DNA of 64,000 nt. It comes from Methylopila capsulata. GTDB lineage: Bacteria; Pseudomonadota; Alphaproteobacteria; Rhizobiales; Methylopilaceae. Location: positions 62,001-126,000 of the forward strand of contig NZ_JAFBCY010000001.1 of assembly GCF_016907975.1 (NCBI RefSeq), written 5' to 3'. Made by a program: the position numbers and the translations under genes. Under the pieces are notes generated by a model. It saw only the letters and a program-made list of their open reading frames with translations. It had not been told where the DNA came from and searched no databases. Shown here piece after piece: positions 1 to 7,845 of the stretch (within the stretch, counting starts at the first letter, position 1; each line of letters starts with the position of its first letter).

Positions 1-40
1 GCGAGCGCGCTGCATGACGGGCGGCTCGACGGCCCGACGC

Positions 41-874
41 TCAGCCGCGCGCTTGCAGCTTCGCGGCGAACACCGCCGCGACCGTAAGGTCGGCGGTGGT
101 CCCCGGGTTGATGCCCTGGGCCTTGAGATGCAGATCGAAGGCGTCGAGCGCGCGGTCGCGGTCCAGCTCGACGTCGAGGCGCGTCGCGAAGGCGGACGCC
201 TCTTTGCGGACGCGCTCGGCGACCTCGGGGCCGAACTTGCGCACGACATGGCTGTCCGGAAACAGGCCGAGCAGTCCGAGGTAGACGTCCTCCACCGTCT
301 CGCGCGTCTCGTTGTGGCCTTCGTAAGCCGCCGCCGCGGCGAACACGTCTTCGAAGTCCGTGACGTACTGCAGGGCGATGCGGTCGCGGTCGGCGGCCGC
401 CGCCATGGCCTCGCGCAGCGTGATCGTCGGCGTCGCCGCCACATCGTGCTTCTCGGCGCGGCCGAGCCCGCCGGGGTCCGCCGCGGCGATCGCCCGGTAG
501 GCGGCGGCGGCGTCGTCCACGGTCAGGCGGCCGAGAACGCGGGCGAGCGCGAGCCGGAGAGGCTCGTTCGGGCCGGACGTGAACGCGGCCTCGACCAGCG
601 GCGCCGCGAGCAGCAGGATGCCGAGATTGGCGTTGCAGCCCACGGCGGCGAGCGACGCCTTGACCGCGCTCTCGATACGCTCGCCGACGGTCCGTCCGGC
701 GACGAGGCGCACCGCGGCGACCTCGGCGGCGCGTTCGAAGGTCGCGACCGTCATGCCGTGGCCGGCGCGGAAGACGTGGACGTTGCCCGGCTTGAAGGCG
801 TTGAGCTCGGCCTGGCAGGCCGCGCGGAAATCCTCGGCGGCCTCCGAGAGCGTGAGCCCGCCCTCAGGCGGCAT
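41..874 (-). CDS. CitG/MdcB-like triphosphoribosyl-dephospho-CoA synthase family protein
   Basis: The 277-residue product has the family signature KPGNVH near residue 28, followed by GHGM, and a later CNANLGI segment that matches the family's NTNLGI motif. Classical CitG makes the triphosphoribosyl-dephospho-CoA prosthetic group of citrate lyase. No citrate or malonate decarboxylase genes are visible here. The partner is an ATP-grasp gene whose 3' end overlaps this start by 11 bp. The same pair occurs in the tetrahydromethanopterin (C1 transfer) clusters of Methylobacterium-type methylotrophs, so a role in that cofactor pathway is the better guess. Family assignment is confident; the pathway is inference. 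The operon probably continues beyond the left edge, where an ATG at position 15 on this strand could start another gene. Confidence 0.8.
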   Translation of the reverse strand: MPPEGGLTLSEAAEDFRAACQAELNAFKPGNVHVFRAGHGMTVATFERAAEVAAVRLVAGRTVGERIESAVKASLAAVGCNANLGILLLAAPLVEAAFTSGPNEPLRLALARVLGRLTVDDAAAAYRAIAAADPGGLGRAEKHDVAATPTITLREAMAAAADRDRIALQYVTDFEDVFAAAAAYEGHNETRETVEDVYLGLLGLFPDSHVVRKFGPEVAERVRKEASAFATRLDVELDRDRALDAFDLHLKAQGINPGTTADLTVAAVFAAKLQARG

Positions 875-1775
875 CGGGACGCGCCAGCCGGCCCGCGAGG
901 TCGCCGGCGAGCGCCGCCGCCACGTCGACGCCCGTCGCGGTCGTCAGCCCCTTCCAGGCGGGCATGGAGTTGACCTCGAGAATGAGAAAGCGGCCGTCCT
1001 CGGCCTCGATCAGGTCGACCCCGGCGTAGTCCGCGCCGACCGCCGCCGCGGCGCGGACGGCGAGCGCGGCCGCCTCGCCGTCGGTCGGCGCGGCCTCGCC
1101 CTGCGCGCCCTGGAAGATGTTCGTCACCCATCCGTCCGAACGTCGGATCATCGCGCCGATCGCCCGACCGCCCAGCACGAACACGCGCCAGTCGTGCGCG
1201 CCGCCGGCGGCGGCCGAACCGCGGCTCGGTACGAACTCCTGCAGGTAATAGAGGCCGCCGACCTCCTCGGGGGCAGGCAACGCGTCGTCGGGCGCGAGCC
1301 GCATCAGCCCCTTGCCCTGCGCGCCGAACAGCGGCTTCAGCACCACGTCGCCACCGATCGTCAGCCGCGCGCGATCCGCGTCGGCCGGACGCTCGGCGGT
1401 CATGGTGCGGGGGGTGGGAAGCCCGTTCATCGCGAGCATGGCGGTCGTCATGCTCTTGTCGACGCAGACCTCGATCGCGCGGGCGTCGTTGACCACCGCG
1501 ACCCCCATCGCGCGGGCGGCATGGAGAAAGCCAAGCCGCGCGGTGATCTGCTCGGTCGTGCCCGCCGGGATCAGCCGCACGAAGATCGCCGCCGGCAGCC
1601 GGCCCTCGAGGCCGGGGATCACGAGGCCCGGCCGTCCGCTCGCGAGGTCGAAGCCGCACTCGGTCATGGACCGGATCAGCGGCCGCAGCCCCTCGCGCTC
1701 GACCGCGCGGGCGAGGCCATGGCTGTGCCAGTCGGCTTTCTCGGTGAAGATAACGACGGCGTTCTCGGCGATCAT
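864..1775 (-). CDS. RimK-like ATP-grasp ligase, probable methanopterin-cofactor enzyme
   Basis: This is an ATP-grasp protein of about 303 residues. It has an acid-substrate-like N-terminal domain, a GAQGKGLM-type glycine loop, and a C-terminal LEVNSMPAWKG segment that supplies the metal and ATP ligands (E and N) typical of the RimK branch. The start is set at the ATG of MIAENAV. The frame is open for another 42 codons upstream, but those are Arg-rich and have no family resemblance. Family members ligate a carboxylate to an amine, often adding glutamate. The overlap with the CitG-like gene suggests coupled expression, and the pair resembles genes needed for dephospho-tetrahydromethanopterin in methylotrophs. 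The exact substrate cannot be told from sequence. Confidence 0.78.
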   Translation of the reverse strand: MIAENAVVIFTEKADWHSHGLARAVEREGLRPLIRSMTECGFDLASGRPGLVIPGLEGRLPAAIFVRLIPAGTTEQITARLGFLHAARAMGVAVVNDARAIEVCVDKSMTTAMLAMNGLPTPRTMTAERPADADRARLTIGGDVVLKPLFGAQGKGLMRLAPDDALPAPEEVGGLYYLQEFVPSRGSAAAGGAHDWRVFVLGGRAIGAMIRRSDGWVTNIFQGAQGEAAPTDGEAAALAVRAAAAVGADYAGVDLIEAEDGRFLILEVNSMPAWKGLTTATGVDVAAALAGDLAGRLARPDAA

Positions 1776-1892
1776 GAAGGCTCGGCGAAGAAAAGAAGAG
1801 AAACGGGCGCGGGACCATAGCGTCCGGGCGGTCTTAGCACGACCGGCTCCGGTCGCGACTCCGGGACGCGGGGGCGCGCCCCGAACGCGAAA

Positions 1893-1918
1893 CCCCCGCA
1901 TCCTTTCGGACGCGGGGG
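1893..1918 (-). terminator. GC-rich hairpin downstream of the MFS gene
   Basis: CCCCCGCATCC and GGACGCGGGGG form an 11-bp stem with one mismatch around a TTTC loop. It lies 30 bp beyond the stop codon of the MFS gene and upstream of the ATP-grasp gene, both on the minus strand. It has no good T-run, so it may be a weak intrinsic terminator or an mRNA 3'-end stabiliser. Confidence 0.5.
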
Positions 1919-1947
1919 CGCTCGTCGCGACGCTCAGCCTGAAGCGA

Positions 1948-3660
1948 TCAGGCGTGGTCGTAGGTGTTGGTGTCGCGGTCCTTGGTCTCCGGCACGAAGA
2001 TCAGGCCGATGACCACGGTCATGATCGCGAACACGATCGGGTACCAGAGGCCGTAGTAGATGTCGCCGGTGGCGGCCACCATGGCGAAGGCCGTGGCCGG
2101 CAGCAGTCCGCCGAACCAGCCGTTGCCGATGTGGTAGGGCAGCGACATCGACGAGTAGCGGATGCGGGTGGGGAAGAGCTCCACCAGAGCCGCCGCGATC
2201 GGTCCGTAGACCATCGTCACGAACAGCACGAGCACGAACAGCATCAGGATGATGCCGCCGGTCTGCGCGCGGAACACGTCGAACGGATGCGCCATCTTCA
2301 CGATCTGCGCGTCGCCCGCCTTCGGGTAGCCCGCCGCCTGAAGCGACGCGAGCACGGTCTTGTTGGTCTCCGCGGTCGCCGGCCCCGCCGCGTAGGGCAG
2401 GGACTGTCCGTTGATGCGGACCGTCGTCGGCGTGCCGGCCGGAGCCGCCTCGCTGGTGTACTTCACCGAAGACTTCGAGAGGAAGTCGCGGGCCACGTCG
2501 CAGGGCGCCGTGTACTTCTTGATGCCGACCGGATTGAACAGGCTTCCGCACTCGGCGGGGTCGGCGACGACCGCCACCTGAACGGACTCGATCGCCCGTT
2601 CGAGCGTCGGGTTGGCGATGGTGGTGATCTGCTTGAAGATCGGGAAGAAGCAGATCGCCGCGATCAGGCAGCCGCCGAGGATGATCGGCTTGCGGCCGAT
2701 CTTGTCCGACAGCCAGCCGAAGAACACGAAGAAGCCGGTGCCGAGCACGAGCGACCAGGCGATCAGCAGGTTGGACGTGTAGCCGTCGACCTTGAGGATC
2801 GATTGCAGGAAGAACAGCGCGTAGAACTGGCCGGTGTACCAGACGACGCCCTGGCCGGCGGTGAGGCCGAGCAGCGCAATCAGCGCGATCTTGGCGTTCT
2901 TCCACTCGCCGAAGCTCTCCTTCAGCGGCGCCTTCGAACCGGTGCCTTCCGCTTTCATCTTCTGGAAGGCCGGCGACTCGCTGAGCTGCAGACGGATCCA
3001 GACGGACACGCCGAGCAGCAGCACCGAGACCAGGAACGGAATGCGCCAGCCCCAGGCGGCGAACTCCTGCTCGCCCACGATCGTGCGCGTGGTCAGGATC
3101 ACGACCAGCGACAGGAACAGGCCGAGCGTCGCGGTGGTCTGGATCCACGAGGTGTAGAAGCCGCGCCGGCCCTGCGGGGCGTGCTCCGCCACGTAGGTCG
3201 CTGCGCCGCCGTACTCGCCGCCGAGCGCGAGGCCCTGGGCGAGACGCAGGATGATCAGGATCACCGGCGCCGCGAAGCCGATCGTGGCCGCGCCCGGCAG
3301 GATGCCGACGATGAACGTCGAGATGCCCATCAGCAGGATGGTGACGAGGAAGGTGTACTTGCGGCCGACAAGGTCGCCGATGCGCCCGAACACCAGCGCG
3401 CCGAACGGACGGACGATGAAGCCCGCCGCGAAGGCGAGCAGCGCGAAGATGTTGCGCGTCGACTCGTCGTAGAGCGGCTTGCCGTCCGCCCCGAGCACGT
3501 TGAAGAACTGCGCGCCGATGATCGCCGCGAGCGATCCGTAGAGATAGAAGTCGTACCACTCGAACACGGTGCCGAGCGAGGAGGCGAAGATGACCTTCTT
3601 CTCCTCCTTCGTCATCGGCCGTTTGGCGTCGACTGCGGTGGTCGCACTTGCGACGGACAT
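1948..3660 (-). CDS. MFS transporter, metabolite:H+ symporter (MHS) type
   Basis: The 570-residue polytopic membrane protein has about 12 hydrophobic segments. The N-terminal motif GTVFEWYDFYLYG is typical of the MHS branch (ProP/KgtP/citrate-type proton symporters), and the loop after TM2 has an R-F-G-A/GRIGDLVGRK type signature. It is longer than the usual 430-450 residues. The extra length is a hydrophilic loop of about 100 residues (roughly 360-460) with two cysteines, predicted to be periplasmic, between segments of the C-terminal half. It is a single gene in its own transcription unit, with a GAGGGGA ribosome-binding site just before the ATG. The substrate is probably an organic acid or osmolyte and cannot be assigned further. 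Confidence 0.85.
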   Translation of the reverse strand: MSVASATTAVDAKRPMTKEEKKVIFASSLGTVFEWYDFYLYGSLAAIIGAQFFNVLGADGKPLYDESTRNIFALLAFAAGFIVRPFGALVFGRIGDLVGRKYTFLVTILLMGISTFIVGILPGAATIGFAAPVILIILRLAQGLALGGEYGGAATYVAEHAPQGRRGFYTSWIQTTATLGLFLSLVVILTTRTIVGEQEFAAWGWRIPFLVSVLLLGVSVWIRLQLSESPAFQKMKAEGTGSKAPLKESFGEWKNAKIALIALLGLTAGQGVVWYTGQFYALFFLQSILKVDGYTSNLLIAWSLVLGTGFFVFFGWLSDKIGRKPIILGGCLIAAICFFPIFKQITTIANPTLERAIESVQVAVVADPAECGSLFNPVGIKKYTAPCDVARDFLSKSSVKYTSEAAPAGTPTTVRINGQSLPYAAGPATAETNKTVLASLQAAGYPKAGDAQIVKMAHPFDVFRAQTGGIILMLFVLVLFVTMVYGPIAAALVELFPTRIRYSSMSLPYHIGNGWFGGLLPATAFAMVAATGDIYYGLWYPIVFAIMTVVIGLIFVPETKDRDTNTYDHA

Positions 3661-3937
3661 GAGCGTTCCCCTCGTTCACCGCCTCGCGCGACGCGCAGGC
3701 GATCGCCGCCCTCGGACGGCGTTGCGTTGACGTGTTTTGATGGCCGCTCGATCGCTTGCGGCCTTCGCGCTCTTTTTGCTTTCGCCCCGCTTCGCCCGGC
3801 CAAGCGGCCGGGACGTCCGCAGACGTCGTCAATTGGATCCGGGATCGGTACGCCCGATGGAATCGTTGTCAGGGTGGCGCACAAAAGCCCACGCCATAAG
3901 TACAAGTCGCCGAAACCCCCCGTCGATTGGCTAAAAG

Positions 3938-4345
3938 ATGAATGAGGCGTTCAGAAAAGCTTTGTGCACGCTTTTGTTATCGACCGGCGTGCTGGCGGTC
4001 GCCGCGCCAGCGGGCGCGGTCGAGCGGCCGAAGTCGATCATCGGCGAGCCCTACGACCAAAACCCGCGAACGATCACGCGACCGGCGACCAAGGCGGACC
4101 GGGACTGGCGGCGCGGCAGGGCCGCGCCCCGCGTCGAGATGCAGGCGCAGCCCGCACGGCGGCCACGCTACGAGCCTCCACGCTACGACGGCTACGGACG
4201 TCGCCTGAACGTGCCCGGGCGCCCGGAGACCTACGACGCCATCGGACGCGCGCGGCGCTACCGCTCGCAGGCCGCCCCGAGCGTCTCGACTCCGCGCGTG
4301 CAGAGCGACATCGGCACGCGGATCAACCAGTTCCCGCCGCGCTGA
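3938..4345 (+). CDS. small exported hypothetical protein, Arg/Pro-rich
   Basis: The 135-residue protein starts with a Sec signal peptide (MNEAFRKALCTLLLSTGVLAVAAP, cut written short here) with likely cleavage after AGA at about residue 27. The mature part is short, basic and rich in Arg, Pro and Tyr, with repeated RYEPPRYDGYGRR-like text and no recognised domain. It is divergent from the MFS gene across a 277-bp gap. A periplasmic or envelope location is likely; the function is unknown. Confidence 0.6.
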   Translation: MNEAFRKALCTLLLSTGVLAVAAPAGAVERPKSIIGEPYDQNPRTITRPATKADRDWRRGRAAPRVEMQAQPARRPRYEPPRYDGYGRRLNVPGRPETYDAIGRARRYRSQAAPSVSTPRVQSDIGTRINQFPPR

Positions 4346-4403
4346 GGGAGGCTCGAGAGAATGCTTGCCCGGGTTTGCGTGGCCGGAGCCTCCAAGCTCG
4401 GCG

Positions 4404-4544
4404 GTCGCGCCCCGGGCGAAGTCCCGGGGCCCATAAGCCCGGCGGGCGCAGATAGATCCTGGCGCCCATTTGGGGACCCGGAACCGAGGCTAATTGAACC
4501 TTAGACGGCGGGGGTATGGGTTCCGGGACTTCGCCCGGAACGAC
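4404..4544. repeat. inverted pair of CCGGG/CCCGG palindromic repeat elements
   Basis: Two copies of a short element face each other. One runs 4404-4435 (GCCCCGGGCGAAGTCCCGGGGC core) and the other 4516-4544 (GGTTCCGGGACTTCGCCCGG core). The same element recurs at 27148-27179, 47238-47268 and 60187-60217, always between genes. It resembles the REP-type elements of alphaproteobacteria. The gap 4346-4563 holds nothing else that I can see. Confidence 0.6.
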
Positions 4545-4563
4545 CCCGCGTGCGTCCCGACCG

Positions 4564-5394
4564 TCAGCCCGCCGTCGGGGGCTTGCTCCGTCGCACGCAA
4601 TGCAGCGCGATCGCCGCGGCGTTCGAGACGTTCAGGCTCTTGATGGCGCCCGGCATGTCGAGCCGCGCGAGCACGTCGCAGGTCTGGCGGGTGAGCTGAC
4701 GCAGCCCCTTGCCTTCCGCGCCCAGCACCAGCGCCACCCCGCCCGAGCCGAGCGGCGTGTCGTCCAGCGTCGCCGGCCCTTCCGAGTCGAGGCCGATCCT
4801 GAGGTAGCCTCGCTCTTCCAGGTCTTCCAGGCCGCGGGCGAGGTTCTGGATCAGGATCAGCGGCACGTGCTCCAGTCCGCCGCTCGCGCTTTTCGCCAGC
4901 ACGCCGGTCGCCTCCGGACTGTGGCGCGCGGTCGTGACGATGGCGTCCACCGCGAAAGCGGCGGCCGTGCGGACGATCGCGCCGACGTTGTGCGGGTCGG
5001 TGATCTGGTCGAGCACCAGCACGAGGCCGTCGGTCGGGATCGTCTTCAGCGTCGGGATGCGCAGCGCTTCGGCTTCGAGATAGAGGCCCTGGTGCACCGA
5101 GTCCGGCGTCAGCAGCCGGTCGATGGCGCCCGGCCGCACGATCTCCGGTTCCACCCGCGTCGGCACGTTCGCTTCCGCGAGCCGGGCGAGGGCGTTCTCG
5201 GTCGCCATCAGCTTGATGATCTTGCGCTTCGGGTTCGACAGCGCCTCGACCACGGAATGGAAGCCGTAGAGCGTGACGGGCCCGTCATGGTCGCGCGGGA
5301 AATCACGCGGGCCGTATTTCTGCGGTCCCGGCCGCGGGCCGCGTTTCTCCCACGGCTTGGAGGCGGCGTCGCGTGGCGGGCGGGGAGGGCGCAT
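4564..5394 (-). CDS. rlmB: 23S rRNA (guanosine-2'-O-)-methyltransferase, TrmH/SpoU family
   Basis: The 276-residue protein belongs to the SPOUT class. It has an N-terminal substrate-binding domain (YGFHSVVEAL), then the three SPOUT motifs: DQITDPHNVGAIVRTA near residue 150, LVLGAEGKGLRQL near 220, and SLNVSNAAAIALH near 255, which form the knotted SAM site. The Asn and Arg of motif 1, the Glu of motif 2 and the SLNVS of motif 3 are all present. It methylates the 2'-OH of a conserved 23S rRNA guanosine (E. coli G2251). The basic Pro/Arg-rich N-terminal tail is common in alphaproteobacteria. It marks the core-genome edge left of the island. Confidence 0.93.
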   Translation of the reverse strand: MRPPRPPRDAASKPWEKRGPRPGPQKYGPRDFPRDHDGPVTLYGFHSVVEALSNPKRKIIKLMATENALARLAEANVPTRVEPEIVRPGAIDRLLTPDSVHQGLYLEAEALRIPTLKTIPTDGLVLVLDQITDPHNVGAIVRTAAAFAVDAIVTTARHSPEATGVLAKSASGGLEHVPLILIQNLARGLEDLEERGYLRIGLDSEGPATLDDTPLGSGGVALVLGAEGKGLRQLTRQTCDVLARLDMPGAIKSLNVSNAAAIALHCVRRSKPPTAG

Positions 5395-5778
5395 GGAGAC
5401 CGATCAGCGGTTTGGAGTTCGCCCGGTCTCTTCTCACGTGCGCCGGGAGCTGGCAACGCACGCGGGGTCGGAGCGTGGAGGGCCGCAGGGGGCGCAGTCA
5501 GACAACCGCGGTGGCGGGCCATGCGAGATAGCGATGAGAACTATATCTACTCCATAGCCCTCTATACCCCACCTAAATAGGCACGTCTGCTTTCCACCCC
5601 ATTTTTGGTCATTCAAGACTAGCTAGGGAATCTTCGAATGCAGCCATTCGCTTAGGAGGTGACAACAACGAATCCAAAGACCGACCACGAGTACCTACCA
5701 ACTACCCACTGACGATCCTATTCCATGCGCTTGGGGGCGTCACAAATAATAGTCTTCCCTCCACGGATCGCTCCCCCG
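5395..5778. other. AT-richer gap at the left edge of the genomic island
   Basis: There is no convincing gene in 384 bp. Base composition falls sharply: 5641-5700 has 31 G+C of 60, against the much GC-richer core genes. Codon-like structure disappears around 5540. I searched for a copy of the tRNA-Ser 3' end, the expected att repeat, and found none. This is the best visible position for the left island boundary. Confidence 0.5.
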
Positions 5779-7539
5779 TCAGTTACCGCCCTTGTCGCCG
5801 CCCCGGCTGTGATCCAAGACGACAAGATCGGGTAGCCGGTGCTCAAAGACATCGAACGGATGCATGCCGTCCGCAACAAACGCATCAATCATCGCCTCGC
5901 GCTCAGGGTCGCTGCGCCAGCGGCCCTGCGGAAATTCGAGCAGCGGGCTAACCGTGACGGCCTCATAGGCAACGCTCAGCGAACCGAGCTGAAACTCGAT
6001 CATTTTGGTAACCAGCGCCTCATCGGCATGTTCTGGGTAGGTCCGCAGCACATGCTGAATCAGAGCTAGGTCGCCATCGGAACGCCGTAGTAGCCGCTCG
6101 AGCGTGCGAAAATTGATCACCCTGGTGTTCTCGGCACCGAAGAACATGCCGGCATTGTCGGAGGTGATGATCAGGTGCTCGATTCCGACGACAAAGCCCT
6201 TGAAGTGCGGATGGCCTTCCTTCGGCAGCATCCGCGAGAGAAAACGCATGCCGTCCTCGGTTTGGATGAAGCGCTTCAGCACCTCCACCTGCCGGAAGGC
6301 CTTGGACACGCTATCCTTGTTGAGCACCTTGAGCTGATCCTTCGCCCAGCGCGGCGGCACTGGGCATTTCAGCTCGCACACGAACATCATATAGCCGAGC
6401 GTCGGCTCGACCGAGATTACAAGCAGGTCGATATCCGGCAACGTCGCGTCGAATTCGCGCAGCGACACTTCGCTGTGGCAGATGAAGCCCTCCGCCTCCC
6501 ACGCCGACTTGACGCGTCGGACGAACGCGCTGCCGATCTCGTTGCTGACTTGCTCGAGGAAGGTGTTCGGGCGCCGCTGGGCGATGACGCGCAGCACGTT
6601 CACCAGCCCCTCCGCGATCGCGAAATGATGCGGCCGCATGACGATCCTGCCATCCGGCTCCCCCTCCCGCATCAGCGAGAAATAGCTCGCATCGACCCGT
6701 CCTGCCGTTGCGTCGCGGTCGTACACCATGTCCTTCAGGATCTTGCGCGTGGTATCAGGGCCGATGCCCAGATCCTCCTCGATCCCGTGGAGCAGATCTG
6801 TTTCCGGCATGTAGACGGCGCCGACCGCGTCCTGCGCGCGCGCAAAATAGCGGTGGTAGAGCGCCTTCATCAGCAGCATTCGGTAGACGCTCAGGAACTG
6901 CTCGTAGGTGTATCCACCCAGATCGATCTGGCTGTCGGGCGATATCAGGGAAAAATAGGCAGCGAGCTTGAGATCAGCCTCTCCGCGTATCAGCGGCTCG
7001 GCCGTTTCCAGATTGGACGTGACTACGCCCTCCGGCTCATCCTTGAGCAGGCGCAGAATCTCTTCCGAGTGGTTGAAGTCGCGGAAGTGATGCTTCGACC
7101 CGAGCAACTGATCATTGTGGACCGTGAAAAACTGCCGCGGGATCGATTTGTCCGCGAACCGAATCTCGACCCGTCCGTTCTGAAACGACCAACTCATCGC
7201 GCCGGCAACATTGTACGAGTAATATAGGTACTCGCGGATCATGTAGAAATGCGACGCGAAGACGAGGTCCTCCATCATCTGTCTCTGGTCGGTCTCGCGT
7301 TCGATATCCGACGCGGCACCATCCTCGCCCGAAACGAAGCGGTCCGCGAGTATCGAATAGCCGCGATCAATGTAGCCCACCTCATCGATACCCTTCTTGA
7401 GGGCGCCGATCTCGTGAAGCTCCGACGCGAGTCGGAGCGCGCTGGTGCCTGACCAGCCTCGCGTTGGAAGCGCGTCAAGCGCCGCATCCAGCTGGCGCTC
7501 GAAATCCTGCACCTGCTTTTTCAGTTCCCGATCCATCAT
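5779..7539 (-). CDS. large PD-(D/E)XK nuclease-fold protein of the island
   Basis: The 586-residue protein matches no named family I know. Residues about 335-400 fit a PD-(D/E)XK core: an acidic helix (E348/E350), then PDIDLLVIS with D369/D371, then a hydrophobic strand ending CELK (E389, K391), then a Gln/Lys-rich helix. The N-terminal 330 residues are mostly predicted helix and strand without clear motifs, and the last 120 residues follow the nuclease core. It is the last gene of a minus-strand set with the helicase and the 80-residue protein, with a 63-bp gap to the latter. The context suggests a DNA-cleaving effector in a defence locus. The fold is inferred from motif spacing only. Confidence 0.6.
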   Translation of the reverse strand: MMDRELKKQVQDFERQLDAALDALPTRGWSGTSALRLASELHEIGALKKGIDEVGYIDRGYSILADRFVSGEDGAASDIERETDQRQMMEDLVFASHFYMIREYLYYSYNVAGAMSWSFQNGRVEIRFADKSIPRQFFTVHNDQLLGSKHHFRDFNHSEEILRLLKDEPEGVVTSNLETAEPLIRGEADLKLAAYFSLISPDSQIDLGGYTYEQFLSVYRMLLMKALYHRYFARAQDAVGAVYMPETDLLHGIEEDLGIGPDTTRKILKDMVYDRDATAGRVDASYFSLMREGEPDGRIVMRPHHFAIAEGLVNVLRVIAQRRPNTFLEQVSNEIGSAFVRRVKSAWEAEGFICHSEVSLREFDATLPDIDLLVISVEPTLGYMMFVCELKCPVPPRWAKDQLKVLNKDSVSKAFRQVEVLKRFIQTEDGMRFLSRMLPKEGHPHFKGFVVGIEHLIITSDNAGMFFGAENTRVINFRTLERLLRRSDGDLALIQHVLRTYPEHADEALVTKMIEFQLGSLSVAYEAVTVSPLLEFPQGRWRSDPEREAMIDAFVADGMHPFDVFEHRLPDLVVLDHSRGGDKGGN

Positions 7540-7602
7540 CGCCCAGCTTCGTGTTGGTCGCGCGCTAGGTTTACATGCACGCAGTCATGAAGGTCCCGCA
7601 CT

Positions 7603-7845
7603 TCAGGTCCCGGGCGGTGACATGCCGAACCCTTCGTAGATGCCCTTTAACTTGGCCCAAGCCGCATCGAGCATGGGCTTTGCGGCGTCACGGCTATAGC
7701 TGTAGTCATCGTTGGTCGCGTTTGTGCGAACAACGAGACACCACTCGCCCTTCGCAATGACGTGTGAGCTATTCCTCCGGCATTTGCGCTGGCGCTGTGC
7801 CTGCTCAATCTTCACGTCGATCAGAATGTCCCTGACTTTAGCCAT
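7603..7845 (-). CDS. 80-residue Cys/His protein between helicase and nuclease genes
   Basis: The ATG lies inside the end of the helicase gene (8-bp overlap), which implies translational coupling. The product is basic at the N-terminus and has C22, H28 and C36 in the order KC-RRNSSH-IAKGEWC. This could be half of a small zinc-binding fold, although a fourth ligand is not obvious. The C-terminal 30 residues look helical. No family is recognised. It may be an adaptor or regulator for the flanking enzymes; this is inferred from position only. Confidence 0.5.
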   Translation of the reverse strand: MAKVRDILIDVKIEQAQRQRKCRRNSSHVIAKGEWCLVVRTNATNDDYSYSRDAAKPMLDAAWAKLKGIYEGFGMSPPGT

